From Pseudomonas syringae (GTDB lineage: Bacteria > Pseudomonadota > Gammaproteobacteria > Pseudomonadales > Pseudomonadaceae), in contig NZ_LGSI01000056.1 in the NCBI RefSeq assembly GCF_001698815.1, forward strand, positions 184,122 to 248,121: 64,000 bases of DNA, given 5' to 3'. The position numbers and the translations under genes are program-made. Numbering within the stretch: the first letter of the stretch is position 1; the number at the start of each line of letters is the position of its first letter. The notes under the pieces were generated by a model that saw only the letters and a list, made by a program, of their open reading frames with translations, was not told the DNA's origin and made no database searches. Shown here piece by piece: positions 1 to 7,493 of this stretch.

Positions 1-213
1 GATAATAGTCCTGTTCCTTGTGGTGAAATAGATTCTGTAGCCAGCGCCAACAGCTACCCGCATCTCGGATACTCCTTCGCCTACAGACTTCACATCGCCT
101 AGATTGCCTGCAGACGCGCGTTCGATTCGGCGTGCAATGGCGATTTTTGCCTGGATGTCTCGCAATGTCGCGTGCCATTGAGCAAAAATGCTTGTTTGCC
201 GAATCGTGTACAT
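1..213 (-). CDS. RelE/HigB-like toxin, partial (cut by window start)
   Basis: This open frame runs from an ATG at 213 down to base 1 without a stop, giving 71 residues of an N-terminal fragment. It contains the family hallmarks GNLGDVKSVGEGVSEMRV followed by GAGYRIYF, the conserved core of the Gp49/HigB 'addiction module killer' branch of RelE-type mRNA endonucleases. The same core (GNFGDTQMVGDRVNEMRI, GPGYRVYY) is present in the complete toxin at 1741-2073, so the two are paralogues. The C-terminal LLCGGDK-like block and any cognate antitoxin would lie to the left of the window. No strong ribosome binding site is visible, so the start is the best ATG rather than a proven one. The family assignment is firm; activity is unknown. 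Confidence 0.8.
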   Translation of the reverse strand, partial: MYTIRQTSIFAQWHATLRDIQAKIAIARRIERASAGNLGDVKSVGEGVSEMRVAVGAGYRIYFTTRNRTII

Positions 214-511
214 ATAAGGGTAGTGTATCCAAATGAAGACAGTTTGTGTGCAGCGGTTTGTCTGATTGTCCAAGACAGTTGAATCATGATCGTTCAGTCA
301 CAACCGCCGTTTACGCGACAAATTGCGCCGTGCATGACGAGGAGGCTTTGGGGTAGCTTAATTGACACCTGACAGCGCACGAGGTGAATATCTATCGCAG
401 ACGCCAAATGGAATTGGCTGATAATGACTTCGAGCCCGCGCAACAGGCTCGCATTCAGGGCACAGGCGGAATGGCAGCTGCCCGCTCAAGAAACCAGGGC
501 AGGAAATCACG
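214..511. other. intergenic stretch, no gene seen
   Basis: Between the partial toxin and the small membrane protein I see no credible coding frame. A TTGACA hexamer occurs at 362-367 but has no convincing -10 partner at normal spacing. A Shine-Dalgarno AGGAAA lies just before 512. Confidence 0.4.
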
Positions 512-739
512 ATGACAAACGCCGAGCTCGAAAAAATTCAAATCGAGATCACCAAACTGGCAGCCGAAACCCGCAAGCTGGTTGCCGAGGCTGGCAAGCT
601 TAGCGCCGAGTCAGGCAAGCTCTATGCCGAGGCCGGAAAGATGACTCGCGAAACATTCTGGTATCCCGTGGCAATCGCCAGCGGCATGATTGCTGCGACG
701 GTCGCCGTGACCACACTGGTCATCAAATTACTTAACTAA
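512..739 (+). CDS. small heptad-repeat coiled-coil membrane protein
   Basis: This is a 75-residue protein of unknown function. Residues 1-42 are a run of near-perfect seven-residue repeats (KLAAETR, KLVAEAG, KLSAESG, KLYAEAG). Leu or Met recurs at one heptad position and Lys/Glu pairs flank it, so a short parallel coiled coil is likely. Residues about 50-73 form one transmembrane helix (WYPVAIASGMIAATVAV..LVI) ending three residues before the stop. The ATG has a good AGGAAA ribosome binding site about 8 bases upstream. The layout suggests a tail-anchored or single-pass inner-membrane oligomer. It lies between two toxin genes, but nothing in the sequence ties it to them. The codons look like genuine coding sequence. 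Confidence 0.7.
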   Translation: MTNAELEKIQIEITKLAAETRKLVAEAGKLSAESGKLYAEAGKMTRETFWYPVAIASGMIAATVAVTTLVIKLLN

Positions 740-768
740 CCCCCCGACAACCCCGCAGCTTTCCCGTT

Positions 769-1419
769 TCAGTCTCGTATCAATCCAAGACCTTGCGCGT
801 TAAGCACTGCCTTCAGCCCTTCATAATTCGCCAGCGTCGCATGTGCCGTCGTGATCGCCTGCTCGTGCGTCGCAGTAATCACTACCACACTAGCGCCTGC
901 CGCTTCTGCTGCAGCAATCCCGGCTGGCGCGTCTTCGAAGACCAGACAATCCTTGATATCGACGCCCAGCCGTTTGGCGGCGAGGAGGAAGCAATCCGGC
1001 GCGGGTTTGCCTTGGCTGACGTCTTCGGCAGTGATCAGGTTGACGGGCAGTTCCAGGCCTGCGGCTTTCAGGCGTGCTTCGGCCAGGGCGCGTGGAGCAG
1101 AGGTGACGATGGCCCAGCGTTCCGCAGGCAGCGAAGCGAGGAAGCTGGCAGCGCCAGCAACGGATACGACACCTTCCACGTCCTCGATTTCGGCTTGGGA
1201 TATGCCCTCAGCCTCAGTGATCGGGTCGAGTCCCGGCAGGTTCAGGCGGCGGATGGTGTCGACGCTGCGCACGCCATGAATGGTCGGCAAGAAGGCTGCG
1301 ACGTCCAGATCGTGCCGCTGCGCCCAAATCGTCCAGACCCGCTCGGCTGCGATGATCGAGTTGAGGAGGGTGCCGTCCATGTCGAACAGGAAAGCTGAAA
1401 AGCGTTTTTGGTCAAGCAT
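769..1419 (-). CDS. HAD-superfamily phosphatase (beta-phosphoglucomutase-like subfamily)
   Basis: This 216-residue cytoplasmic hydrolase has motif I FLFDMDGTLLNS near residue 11, with the nucleophile Asp and acid/base Asp. Motif II is IVTSAP, the Lys is in GKPAPDCFLLAAKRLG, and motif IV is VFEDAPAGIAAAEAAG. The spacing and the helical cap after motif I match the sugar-phosphate phosphatase/phosphoglucomutase-like group (YfbT, YniC and relatives). The substrate cannot be told from sequence, though small sugar or polyol phosphates are typical. The start ATG at 1419 has GAGGT about 7 bases upstream. It is transcribed in the same direction as the toxin-antitoxin pair just upstream but is probably a separate unit. 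Confidence 0.85.
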   Translation of the reverse strand: MLDQKRFSAFLFDMDGTLLNSIIAAERVWTIWAQRHDLDVAAFLPTIHGVRSVDTIRRLNLPGLDPITEAEGISQAEIEDVEGVVSVAGAASFLASLPAERWAIVTSAPRALAEARLKAAGLELPVNLITAEDVSQGKPAPDCFLLAAKRLGVDIKDCLVFEDAPAGIAAAEAAGASVVVITATHEQAITTAHATLANYEGLKAVLNAQGLGLIRD

Positions 1420-1456
1420 GTACTACCTCACGGTGATAGTGGTTGTGCGGGGACGT

Positions 1457-1738
1457 CTAAGGCCGTTGAGCGATCAACTTGATTCCCAGCGCGTTGAGCA
1501 CCTTTAACACTGTGTCATAGCGGGGTTTGGCACCTGGGGCCAGGGCTTTGTACAAGCTCTCCCGACCCAGGCCGGTTTCGCGCGCCAATCGGCTCATTCC
1601 ATGTGCTTTAGCCGCCTCGGTCAAGGCCCGCAGGAATACATCGGGGTTTTCATCCTCAAGTGCCGCAGTCAGAAACTCGTGAATGGTTTCTTCATCACTT
1701 AGGTAAGTAGACGCCTGGAATGGGGTTAGTTGGCTCAT
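1457..1738 (-). CDS. HigA-like antitoxin (putative addiction module antidote)
   Basis: This 93-residue DNA-binding antitoxin partners the toxin at 1741-2073. The ATG at 1738 is chosen because it starts two bases after the toxin stop. A longer in-frame extension would overlap the toxin and is not family-like. The central helix-turn-helix reads MSRLARETGLGRESLYKAL, and the C terminus TVLKVLNALGIKLIAQ is typical of the antidote family that follows Gp49/HigB toxins. It would neutralise the RNase and autorepress the operon. The toxin-first gene order is characteristic of HigBA-type modules. Confidence 0.85.
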   Translation of the reverse strand: MSQLTPFQASTYLSDEETIHEFLTAALEDENPDVFLRALTEAAKAHGMSRLARETGLGRESLYKALAPGAKPRYDTVLKVLNALGIKLIAQRP

Positions 1739-1740
1739 TG

Positions 1741-2073
1741 CTATAGCTCTCGCTCGATTGTGTTCAAAATCTGTCTGGCATGTTTTATGTCGCGCCATTG
1801 CGAGGATTTGTCCCCGCCGCACAGCAGCAGATAAACCGTTGCGTCCCGGCGCGAGTAATACACTCGATAGCCTGGCCCGGTATGGATCCTCATTTCATTG
1901 ACGCGATCACCGACCATCTGCGTATCACCGAAATTCCCCATTTCGGCAGCAACCAGTCGCGCCGCAATCCGCGCTTTTGCTTTAGGGTCCTTCAGATTGC
2001 TCATCCATGAGTTGAACTCTGCCGTGACAAGGAGTGAATATCGGGCCTGAGAAGTGTATTCCTTCGGATACAT
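1741..2073 (-). CDS. RelE/HigB-like toxin (addiction module killer family)
   Basis: This is a predicted ribosome-dependent mRNA endonuclease of 110 residues counted from the ATG at 2073; a TTG three codons upstream is an alternative start. Recognisable blocks are FNSWMSNLKDPKAKARIAAR, GNFGDTQMVGDRVNEMRI, GPGYRVYYSRR and YLLLCGGDKSSQ, followed by a C-terminal helix. This order is standard for the Gp49-like killer proteins. The antitoxin gene follows with a two-base gap, so translation is coupled. A truncated paralogue sits 1.5 kb away at the window start. Confidence 0.87.
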   Translation of the reverse strand: MYPKEYTSQARYSLLVTAEFNSWMSNLKDPKAKARIAARLVAAEMGNFGDTQMVGDRVNEMRIHTGPGYRVYYSRRDATVYLLLCGGDKSSQWRDIKHARQILNTIEREL

Positions 2074-2082
2074 AATCGACAA

Positions 2083-2404
2083 TGTCTTCTGGTCTGAAAG
2101 GTCCTGATCATTCCAGCTTCAAACGGCGGGCTTCGCCAATCTCGCGTATTTGCAAAATAATTCAGGGCTGCGGCTGGCGGTCGTGTGCTGCTCGGCGAAG
2201 ATACTTCGCATTTCTTTGCCATCCTTTAGCCATGTAGTAGCGGCGAAATGTCGCAACACGACTTGGCGCGAGTAAGATATGCACCTTGATTTCACTGCCC
2301 CGATTTTTCGTGGCTGGCCCTGATGCGCTCTTGAAGAGATTCCAGCGGCCAGCCACGGCGGTACGAACCGAACACGAGTAGACGAGAAAAGGCGATAACT
2401 GAAA
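2083..2404. other. non-coding leader region of the malic enzyme gene
   Basis: No supported gene lies in these 320 bases. The notable element is the long inverted repeat at 2309-2357, listed separately. AAGG near 2389 is a weak, rather distant Shine-Dalgarno for the ATG at 2405. Confidence 0.4.
2309..2357. promoter_or_regulatory. perfect 11-bp inverted repeat upstream of malic enzyme gene
   Basis: CGTGGCTGGCC (2309-2319) is matched exactly by GGCCAGCCACG (2347-2357) across a 27-base loop. The loop itself contains a small CTCT-TGA-AGAG hairpin. It ends 47 bases before the malic enzyme ATG. There is no T-run, so it is not a normal terminator. It could be a structured 5' leader or a widely spaced operator. 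Function is inferred only from position. Confidence 0.4.
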
Positions 2405-4093
2405 ATGACCAAGACTTCGCGACCTTTATATATTTCCTATGCTGGCCCTTCGCTGCTGGAAATGCCCCTGCTGAACAAGGGCAGTGCTTTTACCCCGCAA
2501 GAGCGGGTCGAGTTCAATCTGATCGGGCTGCTGCCGCAGAACGTCGAGACCATCGAAGAGCAAGTCGCACGGGTCTTCAGCCAGTACAACCAGTGCGCGA
2601 GCGACCTGGACAAGCACATCTACCTGCGTTCGATCCAGGACAACAACGAGACGTTGTTCTTCCGCCTGCTGGATTCGCACCTGGATGAAATGCTGCCGAT
2701 CATCTACACGCCGACGGTTGGCCAGGCGTGTCAGGAGTTCTCGAAAATTTACCGCACGCACCGGGGCCTGTTCATTTCCTACCCGGAACGCGACCGTATC
2801 GACGACATCCTGCGCAGCGCCACCAAAGACCGCATCAAGATCATCGTGGTCACCGACAGCGAACGCATTCTGGGTCTGGGCGACCAGGGCATCGGCGGCA
2901 TGGGCATTCCAATCGGTAAATTGTCGCTGTACACCGCATGCGGCGGGATCAGCCCGGCGTACACCTTGCCTATCGTGCTGGATGTCGGCACCAATAATCA
3001 GGAACTGCTCGACGACCCGATGTACATGGGCTGGCGCCACAAGCGTGTGACGGGCAAGGAATACGAAGACTTCGTCGCGCTGTTCATCGAAGCTGTTCAG
3101 CGTCGCTGGCCGGACGTATTGCTGCAGTTCGAAGACTTCGCCCAGACCAACGCCATGCCGCTGCTGGAAAAGTACCGCGACGAGCTGTGCTGCTTCAACG
3201 ACGATATCCAGGGCACCGCATCGGTTGCCGTGGGTACGCTGCTCGCCGCCTGCAAGGCCAAGAATGAAACCCTCGGCCAGCAACGCGTGGTGTTCCTCGG
3301 CGCGGGCTCTGCCGGTTGCGGGATTGCCGAACACATCATTGCCGCGATGGTGATTGAAGGCTTGAGCGAAGCCGAGGCACGCAAACGCGTGATGATGGTC
3401 GACCGTTTCGGCTTGTTGACCGACAGCATGGATAACCTGCTGGACTTCCAGAAGAACCTGGCCCAAAAAGCGGGCGACATCGCTGGCTGGTCAAGCAGCG
3501 AAGGCTATCCGGAACTGCTGGATGTGGTCAGCAATGGCAAGCCGACCGTGTTGATTGGTGTATCCGGCCAGCGTGGCCTGTTCACCGAGCAAATCATTCG
3601 CGAAATGCACAAACACTGCGCCAAGCCTTTGGTCATGCCGCTGTCCAACCCGACTTCGAAAGTGGAAGTGACCCCGCAGGAAGTCCTGACCTGGACCAAC
3701 GGCGATGCATTGGTCGCAACCGGTAGTCCGTTTGCTCCGGTGACTGTAGGCGATCGCACGTTCCATATCGCGCAATGCAACAACTCCTACATCTTCCCTG
3801 GTATCGGCCTTGGTGTGATTGCGTGCAAAGCCACGCGGATCACCGACAAGATGCTGATGGCTGCGTCCAACGCGCTGGCTGAATGCTCGCCGATGGTCAC
3901 GGGCAAGGGCGATGCGGTATTGCCGCCGCTGAAAGAGATTCAGGAAGTCAGCCGCAAGATCGCCCTGGCGGTTGCCAAGCAGGCCCAGGCCGATGGCGTG
4001 GCGCTGGAGACCACTGAAGAGATGTTGGTCGAGGCTATTCAGCGTAACTTCTGGATGCCGAACTATCGGTCGTATCGTCGCAGCGCTGTTTAA
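2405..4093 (+). CDS. maeA: NAD-dependent malic enzyme
   Basis: This 562-residue cytoplasmic enzyme catalyses oxidative decarboxylation of L-malate to pyruvate with NAD reduction. Its length and motifs match E. coli MaeA/SfcA. The malate site Tyr is in IIYTPTVGQACQEFS and the catalytic Lys in IPIGKLSLYTACGG. Metal ligands are in LQFEDFAQTNA and CFNDDIQGTA. The dinucleotide fold GAGSAGCGIAEHI follows, and the C-terminal GIGLGVIACKATRI is conserved. The gene stands alone, with a strong intrinsic terminator at 4113-4146 and a structured leader upstream. It feeds pyruvate from the TCA cycle during growth on C4 acids. Confidence 0.96.
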   Translation: MTKTSRPLYISYAGPSLLEMPLLNKGSAFTPQERVEFNLIGLLPQNVETIEEQVARVFSQYNQCASDLDKHIYLRSIQDNNETLFFRLLDSHLDEMLPIIYTPTVGQACQEFSKIYRTHRGLFISYPERDRIDDILRSATKDRIKIIVVTDSERILGLGDQGIGGMGIPIGKLSLYTACGGISPAYTLPIVLDVGTNNQELLDDPMYMGWRHKRVTGKEYEDFVALFIEAVQRRWPDVLLQFEDFAQTNAMPLLEKYRDELCCFNDDIQGTASVAVGTLLAACKAKNETLGQQRVVFLGAGSAGCGIAEHIIAAMVIEGLSEAEARKRVMMVDRFGLLTDSMDNLLDFQKNLAQKAGDIAGWSSSEGYPELLDVVSNGKPTVLIGVSGQRGLFTEQIIREMHKHCAKPLVMPLSNPTSKVEVTPQEVLTWTNGDALVATGSPFAPVTVGDRTFHIAQCNNSYIFPGIGLGVIACKATRITDKMLMAASNALAECSPMVTGKGDAVLPPLKEIQEVSRKIALAVAKQAQADGVALETTEEMLVEAIQRNFWMPNYRSYRRSAV

Positions 4094-4112
4094 CGCTCGA
4101 CGCAGGACCTGA

Positions 4113-4146
4113 GGCCGCCGCAAGGAAACTTGCGGCGGCCTTTTTT
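4113..4146 (+). terminator. Rho-independent terminator of malic enzyme gene
   Basis: A perfect 12-bp stem, GGCCGCCGCAAG / CTTGCGGCGGCC, closes a GAAA tetraloop and is followed by six T residues. It starts 19 bases after the maeA stop. This is a textbook intrinsic terminator. Confidence 0.95.
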
Positions 4147-4213
4147 GTGCTGCCAGAAACGGGCTGACGATTCTGCACTAGAGCGCCGCCGGCAAGCGGC
4201 ATAAACTCGGCCC

Positions 4214-4894
4214 ATGAATCTATCCATCGAACCTGCGCCGTTGTCCTACGCCGATAAGCTCAAAGCCATGCTGGATGGCGACAATCGCTACGACGGCGAG
4301 CTTTTCAGTTCGGCGCCAGCCACTGGCCGCAAGACTTCCGCCCAGACCAAGCCACGCGAGCCGTTGCACTTCATGCGCCTGTCCACGCCGCTGGGGCCCA
4401 TGCTTGCCATGGCGGAACAACGTGGTCTGGTGATGCTTGAGTTTCTTGATCGGCCGATCCTGATGCGTGAACTCGAAGAGCTGCGCGCTCGATTCGGCTA
4501 CGCGATAACGCAAGGGAATAACCCGCATCTGGAGCAGATCGAGGACGAGCTGGCACGTTATTTCGCTGGCACCTTGACCCGTTTCGACGTCGCGCTGCAT
4601 ACGCCTGGCAGTGTTTTCCAGAATCAGGTCTGGAGTGCATTGCGCCAGGTGCCGTATGGCACAACCTGCACCTATGGGCAGATCGCCATTCTATTGGGCA
4701 AGCCGAGCGCCAGTCGCGCGGTAGGGTTAGCGAACGGGAGTAATCGCATGTCTATCGTCTTGCCTTGCCATCGAGTGATCGGCGCCGATGGCTCGCTGAC
4801 CGGTTATGGCGGCGGCAAGCCACGTAAGGAGTTCCTCCTGCGTCTGGAACGTGTGGCGATCCAGATGGCGGATCAACAACAGCTCGCGTTCTAA
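4214..4894 (+). CDS. ogt: methylated-DNA--protein-cysteine methyltransferase with vestigial Ada-like N terminus
   Basis: This suicidal DNA repair protein removes alkyl groups from O6-alkylguanine. It has 226 residues. The acceptor Cys is C185 in the signature VLPCHRVIGADGSLTGYGGG, preceded by the helix-turn-helix region VPYGTTCTYGQIA. The N-terminal 50 residues are longer than in a plain Ogt. The segment LKAMLDGDNRYDGELF..ATG looks like the first strand-helix of an Ada zinc-binding domain, but all the cysteines of that domain are absent. This suggests decay of an AdaA-Ogt fusion. A stand-alone gene is likely. Confidence 0.9.
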   Translation: MNLSIEPAPLSYADKLKAMLDGDNRYDGELFSSAPATGRKTSAQTKPREPLHFMRLSTPLGPMLAMAEQRGLVMLEFLDRPILMRELEELRARFGYAITQGNNPHLEQIEDELARYFAGTLTRFDVALHTPGSVFQNQVWSALRQVPYGTTCTYGQIAILLGKPSASRAVGLANGSNRMSIVLPCHRVIGADGSLTGYGGGKPRKEFLLRLERVAIQMADQQQLAF

Positions 4895-5082
4895 GCCGGC
4901 TTGCCGCGCTAAGGTTTTGAGTTCTAGTGGATTTTTCCTACCTGAAAAGAAGCTGAACAAGACTATTTGTTCGCATCCTTTTCACAAAAAATTGATGGCT
5001 GCCTGACTAAAGTTTGCTACGTCGGAGGAGTTGCCTGACTTGCGCCGCTCTGACGTATTTCAACTCATAAAAGCAGACTGTC
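4895..5082. other. AT-richer intergenic region before eptA
   Basis: No gene is supported here. The stretch 4910-5080 is noticeably richer in A and T than its surroundings, as expected for a promoter region of the eptA gene. I could not place a convincing PmrA box or sigma-70 hexamer pair by eye. Confidence 0.3.
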
Positions 5083-6732
5083 ATGCTGAAAGTTAAAGCC
5101 ATGCGCCCCGAGCTTGTAACCCTGCTCGCCAGCAGTTTTTTATTGTTCGCGTTCAACGTGACGCTATGGAAACACTTGTTCGCGATCACCGCTTCCGACT
5201 GGAAGGGGGTTGCCATGCGCGCCGCGTTCGGCGTGATGATTTTTTGCGTGTTTAATATCTTTCTGACCTTGTTTGCGTTTAAGCGAACGTTAAAGCCTGT
5301 TCTGATCCTGTTGTTTTTTATCAGTGCCGGCGTTGCTTACTTTATGAGTGAGTACGGCGTAATGATTGACGCCGGGATGTTTCGTAATTTTGCAGAAACC
5401 AACGCGACTGAAGCGCAAGGCCTGTTATCTATAAAGTTGGGCCTCTATATTGTATTTCTGGGTTTGCTGCCATCGTTATTATTGCTCAAGACCCCAGTTA
5501 ATTATCGCCGCTGGCACCGGGAATTGATCAGCAAGATATTGGTAAGTGTGGCGTGTGTGGTAGTGATTGGCGGTGTCGCTCTGGCCAACTATCAGGGATT
5601 GTCGTCATTGTTTCGTAACCACCATGAGCTGCGCTTGATGGTCGTGCCGAGCAATTACATCGGCGCATCGTTCGGCTATCTGAAAGAACAGGCGGTTTCG
5701 GCTCAGCGCCCGTTCCTGGCCGTTGGCGAAGATGCCAGGCTCGCGCCGCAGTGGGCGGAGCGCAAACGCAAATCACTGACTGTGTTGGTGGTGGGTGAAA
5801 GCGCGCGTGCCGAGAACTTCGGCATCCTCGGCTACGGCCGTGATACCACGCCCAACCTGAGCAAGGAACAAGGCCTGATCGCTTTTACCGACGTTCACTC
5901 CTGCGGCACCGAGACTGCGGTTTCCGTCCCGTGCATGTTTTCCAACATGGGTCGCAAGGATTACAGCGCGGTCAAGGCGAAAAACGAGGAGGGGCTGCTG
6001 GACGTCATCAAGCGTGCGGGGCTGAATGTGGTCTGGCGTGACAACCAGTCCGGTTGCAAGGGAACCTGTGATCGGGTGACCTTGCAGGATGTCAGTAACC
6101 TCAAGGATCCGGTGCTGTGCGCCAGCAACGAATGTCGGGACGAAATTCTACTTCAGGGCCTACAAAGCTTCATTGATAACCTGGATAAAGACACCGTTCT
6201 GGTATTGCACCAGATGGGCAGTCATGGTCCCGAATACTTCAAACGCTATCCCAAAGAGTTCGAGAAGTTTACCCCTGTGTGTGAAAGTAACGCGCTGAAC
6301 AATTGCACTCGCGAAAGCATCGTCAATGGTTATGACAATACCTTGCTGTATACCGATCATGTGCTGTCGAGCCTTATCAATATCTTGCGCAGTAACCAGG
6401 CCAAGGTCGATACCGCGATGCTGTATCTGTCGGACCATGGCGAGTCGCTGGGTGAATACAATCTGTTCCTGCATGGCACACCTTATATGTTGGCGCCGGA
6501 TCAGCAGAAGCATGTTCCAATGTTTGCCTGGTTTTCCGATGCCTATAAAGCGTCTTTTTCGGTTGACACCGGTTGCCTGCAAAAAGAGCGTAATGCACCG
6601 CTAAGTCAGGACAATCTGTTTCACTCCATGCTCGGTTTGCTGGAGGTTAATACCAAGGTCTACAACCCGAGTCTGGATATGTTTGCCGGCTGCCGTGGCT
6701 TAGCCAGCAATAGTGTCCTGGCAAATGAATAA
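5083..6732 (+). CDS. eptA: lipid A phosphoethanolamine transferase
   Basis: This 549-residue inner-membrane enzyme moves phosphoethanolamine from phosphatidylethanolamine to lipid A phosphates in the periplasm, which lowers polymyxin binding. About five transmembrane helices fill residues 1-180, followed by a periplasmic alkaline-phosphatase-fold domain. Metal and nucleophile motifs are visible: VVGESARAENFGILGYGRD, the catalytic Thr in CGTETAVSVPCMF, and the DHGES motif. Cysteine pairs (GCKGTC, LCASNEC) fit the family disulphides. A start at the second Met (5101) is possible. A methyltransferase gene overlaps its 3' end. Confidence 0.92.
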   Translation: MLKVKAMRPELVTLLASSFLLFAFNVTLWKHLFAITASDWKGVAMRAAFGVMIFCVFNIFLTLFAFKRTLKPVLILLFFISAGVAYFMSEYGVMIDAGMFRNFAETNATEAQGLLSIKLGLYIVFLGLLPSLLLLKTPVNYRRWHRELISKILVSVACVVVIGGVALANYQGLSSLFRNHHELRLMVVPSNYIGASFGYLKEQAVSAQRPFLAVGEDARLAPQWAERKRKSLTVLVVGESARAENFGILGYGRDTTPNLSKEQGLIAFTDVHSCGTETAVSVPCMFSNMGRKDYSAVKAKNEEGLLDVIKRAGLNVVWRDNQSGCKGTCDRVTLQDVSNLKDPVLCASNECRDEILLQGLQSFIDNLDKDTVLVLHQMGSHGPEYFKRYPKEFEKFTPVCESNALNNCTRESIVNGYDNTLLYTDHVLSSLINILRSNQAKVDTAMLYLSDHGESLGEYNLFLHGTPYMLAPDQQKHVPMFAWFSDAYKASFSVDTGCLQKERNAPLSQDNLFHSMLGLLEVNTKVYNPSLDMFAGCRGLASNSVLANE

Positions 6733-7360
6733 CGTGGGCGAGAAACCCCGACCGGGGTTCGTCCGGCGATTCAGCCTGTGGCGTGACGAGCAACTGGCGC
6801 GCCATGCATTGAAGGTCGCGGGGGAGCCGGGCCTGGTCCTCGATCTGCCGAGCGGTACGGGAAAGTTCTGGTCGGTGCTGGCCGAACACTCCAATCGCGT
6901 AATCCTCGCCGGGGATCAATCCGCAGACAAGCTGGCCCTGGCCGAGAATCACTGCCCAACGGCTGTGCTAAAGCGCATCAAGACATTTCAGACCTCAGCG
7001 TTTTCCATCGACCTCAACGACAACGCGGTGGACTGCATTTTCTGCATGCGGCTGTTCCACCATATTGCCGATAGCGACGAACGCTCGGAGGTCTTGCGTG
7101 AGTTCCACCGCGTCAGCCGCGACACCGTGATTGTTGCGTTGTGGGTCGATGGCAATATCAGGTCGTGGCGTCGCAAGCGCATGCAGATCCAGCGCGATAG
7201 TGGCGGACTGCCAGCCGCGAGACGCAGCCGGTTCGTCGTCGGCAGGACTGAGATCAAAGGAGAATTCGAGGCGTCAGGTTTCACGATTCTCGGCCATTAC
7301 GACTTTCTTCCCGGGTACGCCATGTGGCGGGTATACGTGCTGCGCAAGATCAATCAGTAA
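6725..7360 (+). CDS. class I SAM-dependent methyltransferase coupled to eptA
   Basis: This 211-residue soluble methyltransferase starts at the ATG at 6725, which overlaps the last eight bases of eptA (ATGAATAA), so the two are likely co-translated. Motif I is LVLDLPSGTGKFW, the acidic end of strand 2 is AGDQSADKL, and the post-II motif is NAVDCIFCMRLFHHI, in the UbiE/Methyltransf_11 style. A basic loop (RSWRRKRMQIQR) follows. Its substrate is unknown. Linkage to a lipid A modifier makes an envelope or lipid target, or control of the modification, a reasonable guess but no more. Confidence 0.75.
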   Translation: MNNVGEKPRPGFVRRFSLWRDEQLARHALKVAGEPGLVLDLPSGTGKFWSVLAEHSNRVILAGDQSADKLALAENHCPTAVLKRIKTFQTSAFSIDLNDNAVDCIFCMRLFHHIADSDERSEVLREFHRVSRDTVIVALWVDGNIRSWRRKRMQIQRDSGGLPAARRSRFVVGRTEIKGEFEASGFTILGHYDFLPGYAMWRVYVLRKINQ

Positions 7361-7493
7361 TCCGGTCACCGGTCGGTTTCGTGCGGATTTTGGCCAAAAG
7401 CTCAAGATGAAGATGTTCAACACTTGTAGGACAGATGCGCGGTAAGCCTCCATGGCGATATATACTGCGCGCCATTCTTCATGGGAGAGCCGT

